NCBI GenBank assembly: GCA_964623635.1
Contig: CAZUUA010000001.1
Location: 62,001 to 126,000 of the forward strand
Origin: UMGS1696 sp964623635
GTDB taxonomy: Bacteria > Bacillota > Clostridia > Oscillospirales > CAG-272
Length of the DNA stretch: 64,000 nucleotides
Direction: 5' to 3'
This document shows positions 60,045 through 64,000 of the stretch, piece after piece; the stretch's first letter is position 1; each line of letters starts with the position of its first letter. The position numbers were made by a program, and so were the translations under genes. The notes under the pieces are model-generated. The model did no database searches and was not told the DNA's origin. It was given only the letters and a program-made list of their open reading frames with translations.

Positions 60045-60842
60045 TCACCACTTATGTTCACAATGGTGTACGCCACCTTTGCCGATGAAGGCGACCTGGG
60101 TGAAGTCTTCGGGGTTGTTGCGGATGATCCAGTCGATGTAGGTCATGGTCTGCCAAGCGGTCAGCTGGTATCCGGCGGCGTTCAGGTGGCCACCCATGTA
60201 GAAGTACCGGTGGAACTGGGCGTCGTGACGAGGCGCATACCGCTCAAAGTCCAGTACGTACACAAAGGGATACTTGGCGGCGATCTGGTACAGCAGTGCG
60301 GCGTGGACCTTCTTCATGGCGTTGTCGGTGCCGTCCTGAGGCATGGTCATCAAAAAGAACCGGGCCTTCGGTGCAATGGCTCTGTACTTGGCAAGCAGTC
60401 TGCCGTAGTAACCGGCGAAATTGTCCGGGATCTCGCCGTCGGTGTCGTCCATGCGCACATCGTCGATGGTGCCAACGGGCATGCGGGCGTTCAGCAGGTC
60501 GTTGACTCCCAGCGCTACCACATAGGCCTGTGCCGCCAGCTTTTCGTCCCAGAAGCCCTGTGCTTCCGCAAAGCTGTTCACATATTCCTTTGCTGTCATG
60601 CCGCCGCGAGAGAAGTTGTAGACCGTGTTCCCAGCCGCTCTTGCCATGTACTGACCCCAGGAATATTCGAAGTAGTCGTGGTACCCCTTGGCACCTTCCT
60701 CGGTCAGGGATTCCATTTCGCCGGAGGACAGGCTGTCCCCGATGCAGGCGACTGTCCGGAAGATCCCGAAAAAGCCTCCGTCCTTCTTGATCTCGTCCAG
60801 CGGTTCTTCGCCGGGGATCGCATAGTATTTTGTGATGTCCAT
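60045..60842 (-). CDS. SGNH/GDSL-family hydrolase
   Basis: The 265-residue cytoplasmic esterase-like protein has block I ACIGDSLSSGE (S37 nucleophile), block II glycine in NFSRGGMTAKEY, block III ALGVNDLL and the catalytic H219 in GGHLNAAGY. The acid normally three residues before the histidine (DxxH) is M216 here, so the triad lacks its Asp. Other SGNH members tolerate this. It probably removes acetyl or other ester groups from an imported glycan. It is 47 bp downstream of the binding-protein gene on the same strand, with AAAGGAGAA as ribosome binding site. Confidence 0.87.
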   Translation of the reverse strand: MDITKYYAIPGEEPLDEIKKDGGFFGIFRTVACIGDSLSSGEMESLTEEGAKGYHDYFEYSWGQYMARAAGNTVYNFSRGGMTAKEYVNSFAEAQGFWDEKLAAQAYVVALGVNDLLNARMPVGTIDDVRMDDTDGEIPDNFAGYYGRLLAKYRAIAPKARFFLMTMPQDGTDNAMKKVHAALLYQIAAKYPFVYVLDFERYAPRHDAQFHRYFYMGGHLNAAGYQLTAWQTMTYIDWIIRNNPEDFTQVAFIGKGGVHHCEHKW

Positions 60843-60889
60843 GTTGGTTCTCCTTTGCTAAAAAAGGTGTGTATGCTGCGGATGCGCCC

Positions 60890-62377
60890 TTACGGCAGAA
60901 CATCCAGGCTTTCTAAGAATTCGTCCAGAGCCGTTTGTGCCGCCGGTGCTGCCGACTGCATGCTGGATGCCAAAATAAAGGAATTGCTTCTGGCCTGCCC
61001 GTTCAGCGCACTTTGGATCTTGGAGGCCCAGGAGAAACCGTTCGCCCAGTCGTATACCTTGGAGTTCAGTACGTAGGACAGCATATCCAGCGTGCCCTGA
61101 TCCCGTACCAGCTTGGAACCCAATAACAGCTCGTTCAGCGTTGTGTCTACGGTCTCCACAGAGAAGGCACTGAGTACATCTAAAACCGTGCCGGCCCGTT
61201 CGCTGTCCGATACCGTGATCGGGATCGCCATGGCGGTTGCCCAAATGGGGTTGATGGCAGAGGTGTAGCGAGGGTTGCTTTCGTCGGACTTGGGCATGGG
61301 CAGCAGGCTGAAATCCGATTCCATATCCCGGAATTCGTTGATTGCACCCAGCAGCTCATAGTAGAACAGCCCCCGGTTCTCCTTCATGATGTCCCGGCAG
61401 GCGGCGTTCAGCTCGATGAAGCGGGCATTGCTTTCCACGACCAGATCGTATACCTTTTCCCCTACGTTGATGTAGGCCTCGCTGGTCACGTTCAGCACCG
61501 GTATGCCATCGTCTCCCACCAGCGTCCGGGGCTGTCCGGCTCCCTCCAACAGGTGGGGATAATAGTCCGTGTTGTCCAGATAGCCCCAGGTGTCAGCGGC
61601 ATCCATGGTGCCATCCCCATTGGTATCGGCGGTCACGGCTTCTGCCATCTCCATCATCACGTCCAGCGTCCACTTTCCCTCCGGTACCAGAGCGGCAGGA
61701 TCCTCCAGTCCGTTTTTGGTCAGGATCTCCTTGCCGTAGAAGATCACCGGTACCCCATAGTCGTCAAAAACATTGTAGGCACCTGTGACACAGTAGAGCT
61801 TGTTGCCCTTGTAGCTGTAGTTCTTGACGATGTCCTGGTCATACCAGCTTCCCCATAGCTGTACCGCAGCAAGGGAATGGAGGTTGTAAAGATACCCGGC
61901 GGTGGCTTGGGTCATGTGTACCGCCAGAGAGGTCAGTGCCATATCTGCAATGTCGTCCCCCGCCTGTGCGGCCTGCTGGATCTGCGAACCCACGGCATCC
62001 CGGTCGGCTTGCCAGATGGGTGTGATGGTCACGTCCAATAGCTCCTCGGTCAGGAGATTTCGTGTGTATACCGCATCGCTGTAGCTGTCGCCCGTTTGCT
62101 CGGCATACCAGATCTCGTTTGCCTCTGCGTTGATCTTGGAGTAGAAATGTGCGCCGGGCTGGATGGCCATGATGCGGTATTCATATCCACCGTAGCTGGT
62201 GTCTGCATAGACGCTCTGGGTCTGGGCGGTCAACGTGTTGGCGGTGTTGGTCTCTTCTGCGGGTGTGGTGTCCGTGGTCGGTGTGGTGTCTTCCACGGTC
62301 GTCTTCCCGCAGGCGGAGATCCCGCAGGCGGAAAGCAACAGAGCCAAAAGACAAAGGATCGCTACATGTTTTTTCAT
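60890..62377 (-). CDS. extracellular solute-binding lipoprotein, paralogue 3
   Basis: The 495-residue lipoprotein has signal MKKHVAILCLLALLLSAC (lipobox LSAC) and a Thr-rich linker. A family-1-like binding domain follows with EQTGDSYSDAVYTRNLLTE and DFSLLPMPKSDESNPRYT, the same blocks as in paralogues 1 and 2. The D-x-N-x-D-G like ADTNGDGTMDAADTWGY may bind calcium, as in paralogues 1 and 2. AGAGAGG precedes the start. It forms an operon with the SGNH hydrolase gene, without transporter membrane subunits. Confidence 0.85.
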   Translation of the reverse strand: MKKHVAILCLLALLLSACGISACGKTTVEDTTPTTDTTPAEETNTANTLTAQTQSVYADTSYGGYEYRIMAIQPGAHFYSKINAEANEIWYAEQTGDSYSDAVYTRNLLTEELLDVTITPIWQADRDAVGSQIQQAAQAGDDIADMALTSLAVHMTQATAGYLYNLHSLAAVQLWGSWYDQDIVKNYSYKGNKLYCVTGAYNVFDDYGVPVIFYGKEILTKNGLEDPAALVPEGKWTLDVMMEMAEAVTADTNGDGTMDAADTWGYLDNTDYYPHLLEGAGQPRTLVGDDGIPVLNVTSEAYINVGEKVYDLVVESNARFIELNAACRDIMKENRGLFYYELLGAINEFRDMESDFSLLPMPKSDESNPRYTSAINPIWATAMAIPITVSDSERAGTVLDVLSAFSVETVDTTLNELLLGSKLVRDQGTLDMLSYVLNSKVYDWANGFSWASKIQSALNGQARSNSFILASSMQSAAPAAQTALDEFLESLDVLP

Positions 62378-62399
62378 ATGTATACCTCTCTTTTTGATA

Positions 62400-62434
62400 A
62401 AACAAGAGCATGGATACCATATGACCCATGCTCT
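62400..62434 (-). terminator. terminator of the surface-protein gene
   Basis: On the minus strand AGAGCATGG pairs with CCATGCTCT (62434-62405) and is followed by TGTTTTATC. Confidence 0.75.
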
Positions 62435-62462
62435 GCTGTAACCCAAATATGGGTTTGTTTAA

Positions 62463-63035
62463 TTACTTGCTCAGAGAAACAGTCTCGAAGGAGATGCTGT
62501 CTACTACGAAGCTGCCTTCGCCGTTGGACAGGTCGATCCGCATGTTGGACAGGATACCGGTCCACAGCTCGTTGCCGGCGGTCTCGATCACGATCTCATT
62601 TTCACCAGCTACGCAGGTAGCCTTGAAGGAACCGGCTTCGCTGTAACTGGGGTTGGCTTCGTTGGTGAAGAAGATCTGGAAGCTGGTGTTATCGGTGTTG
62701 TTGGTGTACTTAACACGGATCACATCGATATCATCGCAATTCAGACCAAATGCTTCGGGGGCGTTGATGTTGGGGTCGCCGCCGATAGAGGTAACGGTGA
62801 GCTTGCCATCAGCCAGAACAGCTTCTTCAGTGGTGCCGCCGGCTACCCAAACAGTGGATTCGCCGTCAAAGTTTTCGGTGTATACAGGGGTGTATACCAG
62901 CTTGGGTGTGTAGAGCACTTCGATATCCATGGGAACCTGGATGTTCTTCAGCTTTACGCTGTTGGCAGGACCATAGCTTACGCCGTTCACTAGAATGTCA
63001 GCAACCTCATAGCCGTCGTTGGCCTTATGTATTGC
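62463..63035 (-). pseudogene. downstream half of the interrupted surface protein
   Basis: This stretch is in the same frame as the gene at 63036-63857 and follows its TAA directly. The first codons (AIHKAND) lead into GYEVADILVNGVSYGP then NSVKLKNIQV, a second copy of the domain ending the upstream part. A beta-sandwich-like C-terminal domain follows (YTENFDGESTVWVAGG, then IDVIRVKYTNNTDNTSFQIF and FVVDSISFETVSL). The second copy lacks its N-terminal half, as if a repeat collapsed. It is either a true truncation or an assembly artefact. An internal ATG (62990) has no obvious ribosome binding site. Confidence 0.65.
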
Positions 63036-63857
63036 TTATTCAGCTTCAGCTTCGGTTTCTACTTCGGCAGCTTCGGCAGCTTCAGCTTCAGCTTCGGTTT
63101 CTACTTCGGCAGCTTCGGTTTCAGCTTCGGCAACTTCGGTTTCAACTTCGGCAACTTCAGCTTCAGCTTCGGCAACTTCGGTTTCTACTTCGGCAGCTTC
63201 GGTTTCAGCTTCAACAACTTCAACTTCGGCTTCAACAACTTCGGTTTCTGCAACAGTCTCAACAGCTTCTTCTTCCACAACGATGGGAGCGAACACAACT
63301 TCGATGTCCATGGAAACCTGGATGTTCTTCAGCTTTACGCTGTAAGCAGGACCGTAGCTTACGCCGTTGACCAGGATGTCAGCGATCTCATAGCCTTCGT
63401 TGGCAGTGATGTTGAAGGTACGGGAAGAGGTGCAGGCAGCAAAGAACTTAGCAGGAACGCTAACAGTGCCGTTTTCGCCGGCGTCAACGGTGATGGTGAC
63501 CTGTCTGGGGAATGCAAAGGGTACGGTTACACCGAACTTATAGCCATACTCATGATTGGCATTGTTGCTGACTCTTGCAGCGGGTACCGGATTTTCCTTA
63601 TCGCCATTACCGAAATTATAGCCGTTACCAAAGGCGGTAACATACAGGGGAGCGGTCTTGGGAGTGTTCACATCGTCGATCACCAGCAGATCTACGATCT
63701 CCTTCTTTTCTTCGGCAACAACTTCTTCAACGGCAACGACTTCAACAGCAGCATCTCCTTCTGCAGAGATGAGCACAACATCGTCATCTGCCACGATAGC
63801 AGTAGCAGAGGCCAGCATCATCAGAGCTGCCAGGCACAGGGTCATAAACTTTTTCAT
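63036..63857 (-). CDS. secreted repeat protein with Glu/Ala-rich spacer
   Basis: The 273-residue product has a signal peptide (MKKFMTLCLAALMMLASATA) and an acidic linker. A bacterial-repeat (Flg_new_2-like) domain follows, with VTITVDAGENGTVSVPAKF, TFNITANEGYEIADI and VNGVSYGPAYSVKLKNIQV. A 79-residue tail (195-273) consists almost only of Glu, Ala, Val and Thr, encoded by a degenerate GAAGCT/GAAGTT microsatellite and likely helical. The frame stops at TAA 63036-63038 but is open again beyond it for 190 codons. There is a strong GGAGG ribosome binding site and a consensus promoter, so it is probably abundant. No sortase or SLH anchor is seen. Confidence 0.75.
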   Translation of the reverse strand: MKKFMTLCLAALMMLASATAIVADDDVVLISAEGDAAVEVVAVEEVVAEEKKEIVDLLVIDDVNTPKTAPLYVTAFGNGYNFGNGDKENPVPAARVSNNANHEYGYKFGVTVPFAFPRQVTITVDAGENGTVSVPAKFFAACTSSRTFNITANEGYEIADILVNGVSYGPAYSVKLKNIQVSMDIEVVFAPIVVEEEAVETVAETEVVEAEVEVVEAETEAAEVETEVAEAEAEVAEVETEVAEAETEAAEVETEAEAEAAEAAEVETEAEAE

Positions 63858-63901
63858 GATGAAAATCCTCCATACAAATTTTCATAATATGAATTGACTT
63901 T

Positions 63902-63923
63902 GCATTCTATATGAACAGAATGC
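63902..63923 (-). promoter_or_regulatory. 5' UTR hairpin of the surface-protein gene
   Basis: GCATTCT (63902-63908) pairs with AGAATGC (63917-63923), between promoter and ribosome binding site; it may stabilise the message. Confidence 0.4.
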
Positions 63924-63933
63924 TTCTTTTGAA

Positions 63934-63962
63934 ATTATACCATAATTCCCCAGCTATGTCAA
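63934..63962 (-). promoter_or_regulatory. promoter of the surface-protein gene
   Basis: Minus strand: TTGACA (63962-63957), 17 nt, TATAAT (63939-63934), a perfect consensus promoter. Confidence 0.88.
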
Positions 63963-64000
63963 GGTATATAGGAAAATTATTTATAAGAAAATCCATTTTT

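Noticed and set aside
1..64000. tRNA and rRNA genes
   Set aside because: Scanning for T-loop (GGTTCGAATCC-like) and rRNA core sequences outside coding regions gave no convincing candidate. A run of tRNAscan-SE would settle this.

Overview
The window looks like part of a GC-rich genome of a gut-type Clostridia (Oscillospirales-like), probably a metagenome-assembled scaffold because it contains a run of exactly 100 N. The assignment rests on an IspH / ribosomal protein S1 fusion behind cmk and plsC, a radical-SAM / DUF2344 fusion, AddAB instead of RecBCD, a T-box leader, UPF0340, and many lipoprotein solute-binding proteins. No tRNA, rRNA, prophage or CRISPR array was seen. Genus cannot be told from this sequence.

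Layout. 1-6.2 kb: end of rlmB, a large membrane protein that reads as a catalytically dead P1B-type ATPase, and the radical-SAM protein. 6.2-9.1 kb: an AT-rich accessory pair (XRE repressor and membrane protein sharing a divergent operator region), then a DUF421-DUF4363 pair bracketed by two inverted copies of a 172-bp MITE. 9.2-12 kb: a T-box leader in front of an HTH-cupin-acyl-CoA-ligase fusion. 12.2-15.8 kb: a polar amino-acid ABC transporter with an oxidoreductase gene inside it. 15.9-18.7 kb: CPBP protease, tadA, UPF0340, a probable zinc-sensing ArsR, and a solo mazF. 19-25 kb: an HTH protein, an orphan sugar-binding lipoprotein, an RpiR regulator and a BaiN-type flavoprotein. 25.2-28.7 kb: cmk, plsC and ispH-rpsA. 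28.7-34.2 kb: GDPD lipoprotein, RelBE-like toxin-antitoxin pair, GH2 glycosidase and an SLH-ricin-M23 wall hydrolase. 34.3-41.5 kb: addB-addA. 41.7-50.8 kb: CotH lipoprotein, asd, a minimal SufC/SufB pair, a type Ic aminotransferase, and an RluA enzyme with a small membrane protein.

51-62.4 kb is a glycan/polyol catabolism neighbourhood: two sugar-phosphate isomerase-like TIM barrels, a solute-binding lipoprotein, a sulfatase-fold hydrolase without the formylglycine signature, two Gfo/Idh/MocA oxidoreductases, an AraC regulator, and a second binding lipoprotein paired with an SGNH esterase. No permease or ABC ATPase is present, so the binding proteins must work with transporters encoded elsewhere. 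The last gene is a secreted repeat protein with a Glu/Ala-rich spacer whose frame is broken by one in-frame TAA.

Most interesting signals: the P1B-ATPase pseudoenzyme; the AT-rich patch, possible internal promoter and internal ribosome binding site inside the ispH-rpsA fusion; the T-box before an acyl-CoA ligase; the MITE pair, one copy of which abuts a stop codon lying in its 4-bp duplication; the 111-bp tandem repeat that broke the assembly; and several dispersed short-repeat families. Gene starts were chosen by ribosome binding site and homology-like N-termini, so several are shorter than the longest open frame.
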